Below, piece by piece: positions 1 through 11,102 of a stretch of DNA of 64,000 nucleotides. The stretch spans positions 1,104,420-1,168,419 of the forward strand of contig KL197717.1 of assembly GCA_000697665.1 (NCBI GenBank), written 5' to 3'. Numbering within the stretch: the first letter of the stretch is position 1; each line of letters starts with the position of its first letter. The notes below the pieces were generated by a model. That model saw only the letters and a program-made list of their open reading frames with translations. It searched no databases and was not told the DNA's origin. Both the position numbers and the translations under genes were made by a program. Source of the DNA: Jaapia argillacea MUCL 33604. Its lineage: Eukaryota > Basidiomycota > Agaricomycetes > Jaapiales > Jaapiaceae.

Positions 1-2
1 CA

Positions 3-530
3 ACGATTATCGATAACCTCAGACGAAACGTTGAGAGAAACTCGCATGTCGTTTCTCCAGGCTGCATCGTGAAGTGCATCGGCTATGAGTGGGGACAAGA
101 CGTCCAATCATTACTGTTTGTATTGTTCCCCAAATTACCATGACTCTCATCAATTACTCGCGATAGAGAGGCCCTACCACCTACCAAACAACCTCGGGGC
201 TACGACGTCGTTATCCTGTCAGACCTCCTCCATTTCGATAAATCGCACACAGTCCTTCTGGAATCCCTCACGCAATTGCTCGTAAAATCACCCCTCGCTC
301 GCGCTTATGTTGCAGCCGGGAAATACACCCCCACTCACGTGTGCGACCACTTTCTGCGACTCGGGGAACAGGCAGGACTGGATTGGGACGAAGGTGAAGA
401 AGAGGCAGAATGGCTCGGCCCGCTCAAGGTCGGTGGATATGGGTTAGACAAAGTCAGTCTGGGCGTGAGGAAGGGTATGTGTAGATGGTGGGTAGGGAGG
501 TGGACTGGACACGTTGCTACTACTTCTTAG
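3..530 (+). CDS. EFM7: eEF1A N-terminal/lysine methyltransferase EFM7-like, 3' part
   Basis: Probable protein N-methyltransferase of the EFM7/NNT1 family, which modifies the N-terminus and a nearby lysine of elongation factor 1A in the cytosol. The window starts inside the gene and the reading frame is open from base 3. It reads DNLRRNV, then GYEWGQDV (the family post-motif region), then after one intron ILSDLLHF, and ends with a basic, Trp-rich tail (CRWWVGRW). The intron at 116-166 is 51 nt, has an unusual GTTTGT donor, and contains the only in-frame TGA; removing it joins VQSLL to EALPP in frame. The 5' part with the SAM-binding motif lies outside the window. Family call is recognition of these motifs; it could be another class I lysine methyltransferase of the same fold. 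Confidence 0.75.
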
Positions 531-996
531 CACCTTAAACTTACCGCTCTCCTCCAGGGTAATAGCTGTAGATACGACACGTGTCTCTTCCTCTAAAACT
601 TGTTGACACCGCTGTCATCACCGTCCGCTGGGTTGTTTCTGCAGCTTAAGCTTGGAATGGATGACGCGGACGGGACCCCTCCACCTTCCTCAAAGGACCT
701 TGACGTCGAGTAAATTTCCAACGCGAATCCATCACATACCATGACTTCCATTGAATCTAGCAACCTTCCCATTCCCCCCTTACACCATCTTCCAAATATA
801 AAATTCCATCATCATGCGCCTAACCATCCCTCTTTTGATCGGTCGGAGACAGTGTTCCGGGGTGGGTTATTTGGGTTTGCATGGACGTGGGCGAGTCAAG
901 TGCGCTTCCTTCAGGCAGATATGGTAGCGGAGGACTGCTTGCGCTTGGACTGAGCCATCATGCATCAAGGCACACACCAGCGAGTACGCGATACAT
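531..996. other. Intergenic spacer, no gene seen
   Basis: Spacer between the end of the methyltransferase gene and the start of the duplicated block. Short open frames exist but none shows a recognisable motif, a convincing start, or splice-linked partners. Confidence 0.5.
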
Positions 997-2485
997 ACTC
1001 CGCCACTGGCAGGACCACACACGAAAATCTTGGATTTCCTATTTTGGGTTTTGGACTTCTCCCGAGTCTTAGTTTGGTGAACGTACCTGCATTTTTCCCG
1101 CCTACCAGAACCCCCGGCAGTCCTAAGCAATGACAATGATCTTTTGTCGACATCATCTGTCTGGACTGCTGGATTGTAGACTTGTTACGGCGTCCCTCAT
1201 GCACAGAATTCATAGACGAGCAATGTTCTGTATATGGACCCGGACTGGTGGTCTTCCCGTTTTATGTACGCCCAATCATCAATCAGTATCAACTACTTCC
1301 CCACTGGCACTAGGCTCGATCTTTTTTTGGCTCGCGATATGAGAGCCGCATGGAAGATCCCTGTCTTGTCGTTGAAGAGCCCGCTCTTCACGTATTCAAT
1401 GCGAATGCCTCACTAGCTGGCAGTCCACCCTGCTACTTTGGTCCTCGACATCTGCTTGCTTTTCAAAATTACCAAACAATTTGACAACAGTCCAGTCACG
1501 ATAATACTGGACGCCCATTTGCTGATCAGGATCTTAAGTTGGTCGCGTCCCCTCACGATCTTATTAATATTGTTGCACACGAGAGTATCCTTGAGATGTC
1601 GGAAATGCACGGAGCGTAAGTTCACTTCGTTACTGCAATCTCACCGTCCAAACCATTCTCAGTCATCGTCCTTGTCAACTGACAGTCGATAACCGCCCAC
1701 GATCACATCTACCCCCATACAAACAGCGACGAAGTCATCCTGGCGCTTGATACCATCGATAGAAGCGGCGGAAGAACTTTAGCAGGGACTTAAAGCTCCT
1801 CTGGAGGCTCTACAACCACTTTCCCTTTGCTGTTAACCAGTCGTACGCTTCAGAAGAGCTCTTGACTCCAGGCACATATCTGTCCTCACAATGGACTCCC
1901 ATAATCCCACCAGTCCCAGCCTTGACCTGGGAAGTCCACAAATCGGCTTTCCTCGGTAAGTACAAAGTCGTTCATGCCCCTCTTGCAACGGCGCTTAACA
2001 CTGGTATCAATGGGTTATCACAGCGAACACCAAGGGGAGATCACGGCACCCACTTCGGATTCGTGAGTTTCGACACGATCCCTCCTCCTGAAGAGAATGC
2101 TGACTCTGTTGCCTTGCTTAGGTCGGCGAAAGCTCCCCTCGACGCTAGCGCTCATGCTCCGCCAGGCGACTCACAGCCGTTGCGTATCTTCTCGTCAACG
2201 GCGTTTGGCCACTCATGAGTATGCTTGACCTTTCCAGAAATGCCCTAGATCCACCAATTCCATATTATGCTCCGCGAGCCCCGAAGAAAGTTGTAGCCGC
2301 TGGGCCGACACAACCTCGCAGTACTCCCCCTCCCGCCCCTCCGCCTGCTCCAACGCCTTCATAGTTCCTTATACTTAGGTAGTGTCGTCGAAGTTCGTGT
2401 ACGTGTACGATTAGGCACGCGTATCTGCAGAAAGGGAGGTCAATCCATTTGGCTTCCCATCTTGAAGCTACCGTAGCACTGTATC
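997..2485 (+). repeat. Diverged duplicated block, copy 1 (partner 32206-33615, inverted)
   Basis: This stretch aligns by eye, with indels, to the reverse complement of 32206-33615. Landmarks shared in the same order are AAAATCTTGGATTTCCTATT near the start, TCTTTTTTTGGCT in the middle, CTTGATACCATCGATAGAAG upstream of the small gene, the small gene itself, and GGGAGGTCAA followed by TTTGGCTTCCC after its stop. Similarity therefore covers a promoter, a coding region and a 3' UTR. The upstream half (997-1690) shows only broken reading frames. No transposase, terminal inverted repeat or target-site duplication was recognised, so the mechanism is open: segmental duplication or an unrecognised element. 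Confidence 0.7.
1891..2364 (+). pseudogene. Small two-intron gene, copy 1, frameshifted
   Basis: Unknown small protein. It starts MDSHNPTSPSLDLGSPQIG, has introns at 1956-2023 and 2063-2121, and reaches a TGA at 2216-2218, giving only 66 residues. Exon 1 (65 nt) and exon 2 (39 nt) have exactly the lengths of the paralogue at 32324-32767, and the intron positions match. The paralogue reads TTTGGGCC where this copy reads TTTGGCC: one G is missing. Beyond the premature stop the other frame continues the paralogue's C-terminus (PYYAPR, then a Pro-rich tail) to a TAG at 2362-2364. So this copy is most simply a frameshifted gene, unless the short product is functional. No domain or signal peptide was recognised. 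Confidence 0.65.
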
Positions 2486-2712
2486 AGTGTATGCTCCATC
2501 CTGGCCAATCAATATTTGACTCTCAAGTTCTCATTCTAATTGACACTGACCAGGAAGGCAACGGCATGCGAGAGGGCTCGCCCCAACGATCGCCTCCCCG
2601 CTTCTGTCATTGCAACTCTAAGTCACTCTTCGCAAAGTGCTACGTGTACAAGCAGAAACCGAGACGAGAAAGATTCATGGCGCGAAGCCTGCGTCGCGAG
2701 AAGACAGAACCA

Positions 2713-4885
2713 TCATTGCACTGCGAACTTGGATTGCATTCGTAGTCGCTCCCCAATTTTGGCGAATACAAACCTTCATGACGGTTAGTACCAAGTCAGG
2801 AACATAATCGCTCCACTCACGGTAACGGGGTAGCTAGAGCAGTCAGACCAGCTAACAAGCCAAGTGCACCCTCACTCCCAAGTGTCCTAAACATCTGTCC
2901 AGCAAACAACGGGAAAGCAGAAGCAAATGTCAATCTCATGAATGCGTTACTTGCGAGGATAGATGCTGCCAGAGGTCTATAGGATGCCACAAGGTATGTG
3001 AATGTCGATGTAAAGATGAACACGATGCCTGCACCGAAAGGTATTGAGGCGGCAATTGGGAGGATAGGGGAGACATGTGGAGACGCCGTCAAGGCCATGA
3101 TGAGGAGAGCTAAGAAGTTTGGATCAGTTGATCAACGCAGAATGTTATGGCAAAGAAACAACTGACAGACAGGAACGAGTACTCCCCCAACTTGACCCAT
3201 CACGAGACGGGTTTCTGGAGGTGGCTTCCCTTCGTATTGAGTGTGGTGGCGCGAGTATATCCTATAATTATCTTGTCAGTTCCGCTACGTTATGGGTTCG
3301 TTACAGTACTGACCAATTCCAAAACGGCTGGCTTGCAAGAGCAAGAAGCATTCCGAATCCGAAAGCCAAGAATGTAAATCCTGTGGATTGCATATTGTAC
3401 CCATGGCCCGTCTCGAATATGATTGGGAATGCTTGGAAAGTAAGGTATAGGATACCCAGTACAAGTGAATCCCTAACATTCCGTGCGTGGTGAGCGGGGC
3501 TCAGAAAGGATGACTGAAGTAACACACCATAAGTTGAGGAGCAGGACCATCGGCTCGGAAATGAGAAGATCTGTAGGGTGGTGAAGCCTCATCAAATGAA
3601 CCAGCGACGGAAGGTGCTTACGGAAAGGCCTCCAACAGCTGTGGAATATTGCCGCCAGAATACTTGCGTTATCCGAGTCAGCAGGTGCTTGGATAGTATG
3701 ATCATTTGTTTCATTGCGCAATCTCTTCGCCTTCCGTTTCAAGATCGTGAGCATGTAGGTTTCCGGCACGAACTGGGCGCACCAATGTCTAAGAATCTGT
3801 CACGATCGACGTTGATGGAGACTCACCAGAAGCAGTGCTAGGAGCTGCACGAACTCCCAGATAAACTGAACGTGATAAGTCCACCTCCACTGGAGATGCT
3901 ATGGATTGACAGGTACCTCGTTAGGATGCGGTTATGCGTGAGGGAATATCCAGAATATACGAACTTGGTTGATAACTCTGACACGTCAAGTTAGAACAAA
4001 GAATTTGAATACCCGGTCTGGGAACACTCACCCGCTGATGGCTGGACCTATGACAGGGCCGATGAATGGACAAATTGTGTAAACGGCCATAGGACTAAGT
4101 AGCACCCCAGTCAGCGATGACGATTAGCAAGGGGAAGGAAGAGTAATACTTGGAAAGACCCTCATCCGCGAAGAGGTCGCTGACAGTTCCGCCAGCTACG
4201 GTCAGGAAAGCAGAGCCTGCAAAGCCGCAAAGAAACCGGAAGATGAAGTGCACGGCTTCAAGTATGAAATTAGCGACCATAAAGAAACTAAAGGAGTTAT
4301 ATGTGACCTACCAGCATTCGGTGCAAACGCGACTGGAAGGGTGAACAGTGCGAAAGCCAGAAATGAGACGTGATACACAGCATTTCTACCCACAAACTCA
4401 GAGATTGGGCCCAAAAAAAGCGGGCCGACCGCTAGACCCTCCGAGAAGAGGCTGATACTCAGTATCGAAACGATGGGTGAGATGTGGAAATCCTGTTGTA
4501 TGCCCTTTTCGGTGAATGGTGCCTATGGGAGGATACACAAAATGTGAGGAGAGCGTCAACTAAGGAGACAATGTAATGGGAGACGCACGATCCCTGATCC
4601 GCATGTAACACACATGGCAGAGGAGCTGACGACGACGACGATAAGCCATTTTCTGAAGGTGGAGAAGTTCTTGGGGTCATCCCCTAGATCCAAAGTGATT
4701 GTGATTGCTCGTGACAATTCAAGAGGGTCAGGCTTGGGGCCAGGAGAGACGGAGGACGTCTGGAGATCATTCGATGAAGGGAGACGGGGAAGTGAGTCGC
4801 CGCGGCGCTCGAGTTCGTGAGCGACAATAGTGGACGAGCTCGAGCTGGTACCACTCGGATGCAACGACGGCAGCCATTCTAGCAT
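2713..4885 (-). CDS. MFS multidrug transporter, DHA1 (TPO/FLR1-like)
   Basis: Twelve-helix proton antiporter of the major facilitator superfamily, plasma membrane, probably exporting drugs or metabolites. A hydrophilic N-terminal region of about 70-80 residues precedes the first helix (WLIVVVVSSSAMCVT). Later pieces are typical of the DHA1 TPO type: GPLFLGPISEFVGRNAVYH, CPFIGPVIGPAISG, WRWTYHV, PETYMLTILKRKAKRLR, EPMVLLLNLW, and a C-terminus FAGQMFRTLG...TPLPFVFAKIGERLR. The pieces are separated by about eight short introns. The last one has a TACTAAC-like branch and links ATPLP to FVFAKIGERL, with the stop at 2713-2715. The start at 4885 is the first ATG in frame with exon 1. It is divergent from the monooxygenase at 5228; the two starts are 342 bases apart and may share regulation. 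Confidence 0.85.
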
Positions 4886-5227
4886 TCCGTACGAAGAAAT
4901 TAGGGATATTTTGCGAAGGTGTTGAACGAGCGGTCTTACCCTGTCCCTTCAACACTTATAGCCGTAGGCCTTCAACCCGACAGACGGTTTCTTCCAGATG
5001 GGGAGACGATGACGAAGACATTAATAGCTGCGATAAGGTCTGTTTTCGGTGTGTTATCATGCTTGTAGGACGCGATGGCGAGACCTAGATGAACACAGAC
5101 ACGGAGACTGAGTACTGAGTGACGGCAGAAGACAGGTTGAGTACGGCAAGCAAGGAAAAGTCCCACAGCTGCTGTTGGTGAGCGCTGTTCTTCCACCTGG
5201 TCCCTTCTTCCAACTTGTGCATCGCTG

Positions 5228-6835
5228 TTGAGCAGCATAGATCGCAGACATCCTCGGGACATCATACGATTGCGAAACTACTATGGATTACCTGCCGAGT
5301 ACTTTGTGCTGTCATCCCTTCCTCTCCCTGATGGTCTCATTCCTGCTCTGAAAGATGACCTTATCGCAAAGATTAAACCTGATACAATCCAGCACATATG
5401 CATCATTGGTGCAGGCCCCGCAGGACTGGCTGCTTTGCAAGTCATAATGGAGACGGAGGAGTTCAAGGCCGGGCTTTGGAAACCCACAGCGTTTGAAGCA
5501 CGGGGTGGAGTCGGAGGAGTGTGGTATGTGCTTTCATGTCATCCGACTGAGATCCACTGCGACTAAAGGTCAGTTACGACCAGGGTGCCCGCATCGCCCA
5601 CAGATGACCCACCTTTGACACCTCTATATGACTCGCTGACGACCAATCTTCCCCATCCTGTCATGGCCTATGAGAGCTTTTCCTTTCCTCCGTCGACCCC
5701 ACTCTTCCCTCGCGCGGCGGTCGTTCACCGATACCTCGAAGACTATGCATCTCACTACAATCTGACCGGAAACATTCGTCTGAACACTCGCGTGGACCAC
5801 GTACGACGAGGTTCCGTCCCTCAAAAATGGCTAGTTACTCTATCCACAAAGGAGGAGCTCGAATTTGATTACATCGTCGTTGCCAATGGGCATTACCGGG
5901 TCCCTCGCCTTCCGGACTCGCCGGGATTGAAGTCTTGGTTAGACTCCGGGCGAGCTTCACATTCTGCCTGGTACAGACACCCACACGATTTGGGGGATGT
6001 AGTCCTCGTGGTGGGGGCCGGACCAAGTGGACAAGACATCAGCGCAGAGATGCGGACAGTAAGCAAGACTGTCATCCACTCCATGACCGGCGTCACACCA
6101 GAAGACATTGGCAATCTCAAACGGCGAGGAAGAGTCACTGAGTTCAAAGACGGCGGTGAAGTCGTCTTCCAAGATGGCACACGAGAGTTCGGTATCGATC
6201 ACTGTATTCTCGCCACGGGTTACGAGATGTCCTTCCCATTCCTTTCGTCGGAGATGGACCTTGAGATACCCCCTCCGATACCTCCCCTTCCGAGTCGTTT
6301 GTTCAACACTACTTTCAGTGTATTCCCGTTAGCAAAACATATATTCCCTCTTCAATCCGACTACCCATCGACTTCCGTTGCGTTTCTCGGATTACCAATT
6401 CGAGTTGCTCCACTCCCTCTCGTCGAGGCTCAAGCTCGGGCCGCTGTGAAGGTTTTCAGGGACCCCAAATCCTTAGACGCGACTCAAGAAGCCGTCGAAA
6501 TCGTCTCCAGATACCAAGAACTCAGTTCAGAATACTTTGGTGACGAGGTCGCGATATATAAAGCGTGGCATCGTTTACCCAATCACCAACAATTCGACTA
6601 CCGTGATAGGTTGCACGAATTTGCAGGAGTTGATAGGAAAGTTGCAGAGTGGGCGAAAGAGATGTATGATCGTAAAGACGTCTTGAGGTCGGAGTGGAGG
6701 GAATTAGAAAGGATCGGAGAGGCGGAACAATGGGTACAGGGCGTTGGCGAGAATGGGCTTTGGGAGTGGATAGAAATGATGAGAAGACTTATTCGTCGGG
6801 CTGACGATAGACAAGGACAGAAAACCAAATTGTGA
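5228..6835 (+). CDS. Flavin-containing monooxygenase (FMO-type)
   Basis: FAD/NADPH-dependent oxygenase that puts an oxygen on soft nucleophiles (N or S) or carbonyls. About 520 residues after one intron at 5524-5568. The FAD-binding Rossmann motif IIGAGPAGLAAL lies near residues 59-70, followed by GGVGGVW; TPLYDSLTTNLP is the usual stretch after it. GRASHSAWY corresponds to the FMO fingerprint, and a second nucleotide-binding motif, VVGAGPSGQ, lies near residue 250 for NADPH. ILATGYEMSFPF is the typical C-terminal motif. Start 5228 is the first ATG in frame. It lies divergent from the transporter and convergent with the methyltransferase that ends at 6960, so the three could act in one pathway (inference). 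Substrate unknown. Confidence 0.88.
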
Positions 6836-6959
6836 GACGTAGAGTGAGTACAATTATCCCGAGCGCCTGTGCATAGGCTCATATTACATTAACCCCTCGA
6901 TCGTGTACTGAGTAGTATCCAGAAGAAATCAAGACTGCTAGAAGAAATTAGGCTTCATA

Positions 6960-8326
6960 TCATGTTCGCTTGAAAGCGACGGCTGCGTGCCATACGCAAT
7001 ACACTCGACTAGCCTTCCCGTTTGCCTCCTCGTCGATCTGACTTATCCACGTCTCCACAACGTCTGGCGGATACCCCGCTGCCAAGAAGTTGGGTTTACA
7101 CGCCCGAGTAAATGCCTATGAAGTTGTTATTACCAATTACATCCTCTGTAAGAACAGAAGACTTACAACCGTGTTTCTCGTCATGATCTTTCCAATCTCC
7201 TCACCATTCCGTATTCCATCACCATCCCAACCGATGGGAGAAAGGTATTTCCAGTACTCAACCTGTTCGAATTGTGTGTCCTCTCGTAACCACCCAACTC
7301 TATCCTCCATGCAGTACTGTCCGTCTGCGCAAGTTTGCTTGCACCACTCCGCCATCCACCGACCGAACCACGATTTTCCATGATTATCCTCGCCTATCGT
7401 GGCAGATCGAGCAGCCTCCTTGTGCTCGTCAAGTACGTGAATATCACCGTCGGCGAATATCAACATCCCTCCTAGCAAAATGGTTCATTTCGCTCTTTTT
7501 CGAGAGATCAGGGCTGGACTCACCTGGTTTTAAGCATTTGCTGATGGTGACAATTGCCTCGCGTGGTTTCATGAGCTGTGTAAGACTGGTTAAAAAGCCA
7601 TCCAACAGTCTTGCGGATAGCTACTTGCATGGCCGATGACTGCTCGACAGTGTATCAGATCAAACTGACCCTCGAATTGTGATAAGCCAGTCGTGATGTC
7701 GCCGATTACGAATCTTCGAAAGTCGGTCAGGTTTTTACGTTTCAATAACATGTAAAACCACTTGCCTACAATTTTGTGGGACTATGCTGGGAAACAAACG
7801 ATGAGACCCAGCGAGCTTTCCTAGCTAAACGATCTCCTCACATGTTTGCATTTCTCACCAGGTCGAATCCAACAACCTCAACACTAGGAAATGATTTAGC
7901 GATCTCAGCAGCCCTGAATTCTTTCAGTGAGATCGGAGTTCGCGTTGTTCTTCGGTTCCAAGGCTTACCAAACTCCAGACCCAGACCCCAAATCCAGGAC
8001 AGAGCGCCGCTGGCCATCCTTTGGTCGTAGGAGACGTTCAACCTGCGGAGCGACTTCTGAAGGGTAAAGATCACCCTCCATCAGCTTCCACAGTCGGTGT
8101 TGTAGGGTCAATCTCTGCTTTTGTCATTGCGGCCAAGACGAGGGTAGGATTCGAGAGATCGACGCACTTCCATTTCTGGCGAATCTGCCGGCAACTTATA
8201 CACCTGGAAAGTGATCTCAGCGCGGTAGAGGAGAGAAAATGGTGCGAAACTCTTCACCTCACTCCGACTATTCATCCCACGTCCATGCACAATCTTCAAA
8301 TCAAGGGGTGCTTGTGTGTCGAGCAT
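6960..8326 (-). CDS. SAM-dependent class I methyltransferase
   Basis: Class I methyltransferase of a type common in Agaricomycetes, often near secondary-metabolism genes. Spliced exons read YKLPADSPEMERL, LTLQHRL, then motif I VLDLGSGSGVW joined across an intron to AAEIAKSFPSVEVVGFDL. A motif II/III region ITTGLSQFEGQFDLIHCR follows, then CLKPGGMLIFADGD. The 3' exon reads FTRACKPNFLAAGYPPD and ends AFKRT before a TGA at 6960-6962. At least six introns of 45-60 nt are inferred from frame joins. The start at 8326 (MLDTQAPLDL) is the ATG closest upstream in frame. It lies tail-to-tail with the monooxygenase (124 bases between stops). Acceptor substrate cannot be told. Confidence 0.82.
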
Positions 8327-9107
8327 ATTGCTCAGGCCGAGGAGAAAGGGAAAGACAAGCCGTTCGTAACCTGTTGTTCGCCCTTTTAAGGAGCGTAGAC
8401 ACGGGCTAAGCAATTTCGGCAAAGGCACCGTTTAGACCCCAAGCTAAACGGATGCACGCACCTCCGTCATATCCTGAGGGCCGAGTAGATGCCAGAGATC
8501 GGTTAACGTGGTTGCTTAGGCCCAAAGGCTTGTTATCTGATCATTTCCCGCTAACTGTGCCGACAGTACGCATGGAAGTCCAACCAATTCCAGAGAGAAA
8601 ATTATTTCCCAATTTGTGGTAGTTGGTACATAAACGAAGCAGGGTGTGGAAAGGTTCATAGTGGTGAGGTGTAAGAGGGTGTGCTCGATTTTTTCGAAGC
8701 ATGGCGGCCGGTCTCTGACAGTCTTTGTTTCTCCAGATAGACTCTGAGATGCGATGATAGGAAACTAGGTGCCGATGGAAAGAAGCCCACGCGAACGCCA
8801 TGACGGTGATTTGATTGGCATTTGATGCGATGGTTTATCGAAACAGAGGCAACTTGGCCAAACATCATTGAACCCTCCAGTCATTCGACTGCGGCCTCGC
8901 CTAGTCAACACTTCAACACCAGCGCTCATCCTTGCCCCGTTCCACATTGTATTCCAGAAGATTCTAGGGGATTTGTTTCCCGTACATCACGGCCAACTTA
9001 CAGCTGACAAACAAGGAGAGACCAACGAACTCGGACACGTACTGATCGCCACACAGTCTCTTGGCCTCATCATCAACAACCCTGGGCTTGCTCTTCACCA
9101 CAACCGT
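8327..9107. other. Divergent promoter region between methyltransferase and RING ligase
   Basis: About 780 bases upstream of two divergent genes. The frame of the downstream ligase stays open upstream from 8868 but has no ATG, so it is read here as leader. No TATA box or other clear motif was found. Confidence 0.4.
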
Positions 9108-10857
9108 ATGTCTGAACTGAGAGGAATGCCTTTGCTCAGCGGCCCGCCCCCGATACCCTCCGGATCCGAAGATTCCTGTCGGAAGTGCAATAAAGAGTTC
9201 AACATCCTGTTCACTCGATCGAGGAGATGTAATCACTGTGGTAAGTCCCAGCTGTAGAATACGTCGCGCCACGGTGATCGGGTGTTGATTCTGAAGCAGG
9301 TTACTCCTACTGTTCCTCATGCTCCGACTACCAGGCGCTGATGCCACGCGCGGGTGGCATGACGGGTTACGACCCCATGCCCGTGTGTGCATTCTGCATC
9401 GAGTTTTTGAATAGTGAGTTTGGCCTGGTGTTACCTTGACCAGGTTGGGTTGATCCGTACGAGGACAGTGACTGCTACTGGAAAGGCGAGACTCAGATCT
9501 TTGCCTTTAGCTAAGCTCAAGAGATACCTGGATGCGTATCATATCCAGACCAAGGGCGCTATCGAGAAGGACGACCTCATAGACGTTATGATTAAGTCAA
9601 GGGTATGTGGCGTGTCCAGAATCCACTACTACATCTGATCTTACGGATCCTACTTTGCTAAGGAGTCGAATGGGTGCCTCCCTGCAGCCAATGAGGTCGG
9701 ATTTCAGCTACTGAATTTCAGAGAGTATCAATAGAATTAACCCCGACTTGTAGGCATATTATCGAAGATATTCCGTGCCCAACAAACCTTCTGGTCGACC
9801 AAGAGGTTTATTTTCTCGCACTTTTGGGCATGATCAAGCACGGCCTTCGCCAAGAACACCACAACGATCTCAATCCCAACCGCAGCCTGCCTTTGCTCGA
9901 CCAGATCTTGCCCCCGATTTCCCACCTGAGCAACAGCAACCTCCGTCGCCACCTCAGCAATGGCAAAGAACGTCACCCCCACCACCAACGCCGAGACCTC
10001 AGCCTTTCCAAAATCAACCTTCTAACATATCTCCATATCAACCCCCTCACTCTCCTCCGCCTCCTCATCAAGATACACCCAGACAATCACCTCCTTCTCA
10101 GCAGTCCCATCGACCGACTGCTTCCTACTCCTCTACGAATATAGATGCTTCTGTTCCCCAAGCCAGCTCACCCCCTCGTCAACGAGCGACTTCTACAACT
10201 TCTGCCCCACCGGCACAACCTGTTCCCACTTTGGACGAATTACTCCAGATGACCCACAGCCAAATGCAAACCCTCTCAGTTCACTCACTGAAAGAAATCT
10301 TATACCGGAACCGCGTCAACGCCCGGCTCATCATAGAGAAGGCTGATCTTGTCGAAAAGGTGGTGGGTCTAGTCGAGCAAGAGAAACGAGATAGGGAACA
10401 CGAGGCTATTCTTAGGGCGCAGGAGGAAGAAGAGTTGCAAGAAAGGCAGAGAGTGTTGAGGGAGGAATTGAATGCCAAGAGGGAACGAGAGTCGCGGCAA
10501 ACGCAAGGGACATCTGGGAGCGGGGAAGGGGGACAAGAGGGTAGCACTTCAGCTGAATCTTCGTCAAAGCCGCTCCCGCCCACTCCAAAGACTCAGGCAG
10601 CAATGGCAGCAACTCTCGAACGAACTGGCCTTTGCGTGATCTGTCAAGACGAAGAGGCTAATATTGCAGTTGTTGATTGCGGGTGAGCTGCTTCATCTTA
10701 CGCGACTCTCCTCCCGTTTTGTAACACTGAGAATTTCAGCCACCTTTGTATGTGTCGTGGATGCTCCGATCTGGTGATGGGGTCGTCCAGAGAGTGCCCG
10801 CTATGTCGCACGAGGATTGTCACGGAAGCGCGGTTGCTTCGGATCTTCAAGACATGA
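9108..10857 (+). CDS. FYVE-like/RING E3 ubiquitin ligase, RNF34/CARP type
   Basis: Probable E3 ubiquitin ligase. The N-terminus has a FYVE-like zinc module, CRKCNKEFN with RRCNHCG, then YSYCSSCSDY and CAFCIEFL. Next comes a SAP-like helix pair (LPLAKLKRYLDAYH) and a second similar one (LHSLKEILYRN-like, read as VHSLKEILYRNRVNARLI). A long Pro/Ser/Gln-rich linker and a charged coiled coil follow. A C-terminal C3HC4 RING is encoded across the last intron: LCVICQDEE, CGHLCMCRGC, ECPLCRTRI. This FYVE-SAP-RING order is that of animal RNF34/CARP proteins, which mark targets for degradation at endosomal membranes. Introns are at roughly 9241-9300, 9413-9467, 9604-9661, 9695-9753 and 10683-10739. Stop at 10855-10857. 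The start MSELRG is the first ATG in a long open frame. Confidence 0.83.
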
Positions 10858-11102
10858 TAATGGTTATGGGGGCATGTTTTAGAGTGTGGCCTAACTCCAT
10901 TCTTGTATTTGTATCTAGTACCGATGGTTTGAACACTATGCTGGCACCAGTGCTGAAGTGCTTAATGACGCGACGCGTTGTGTACTCCTGTTTGATCTGT
11001 GGCTTTGGGGACAACCTCAGTGGCTCCCTGGGAGTAGATAGTTACGATTTCTCTCCTCTCTGAAGGGTTCGCCATTTCTTGACCGACACACCTACTCCTC
11101 AA

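Noticed and set aside
997-2485. DNA transposon with terminal inverted repeats
   Set aside because: GCCA/TGGC-rich ends occur near both block edges, but they are short and partly in direct rather than inverted orientation; no transposase or target-site duplication was found.
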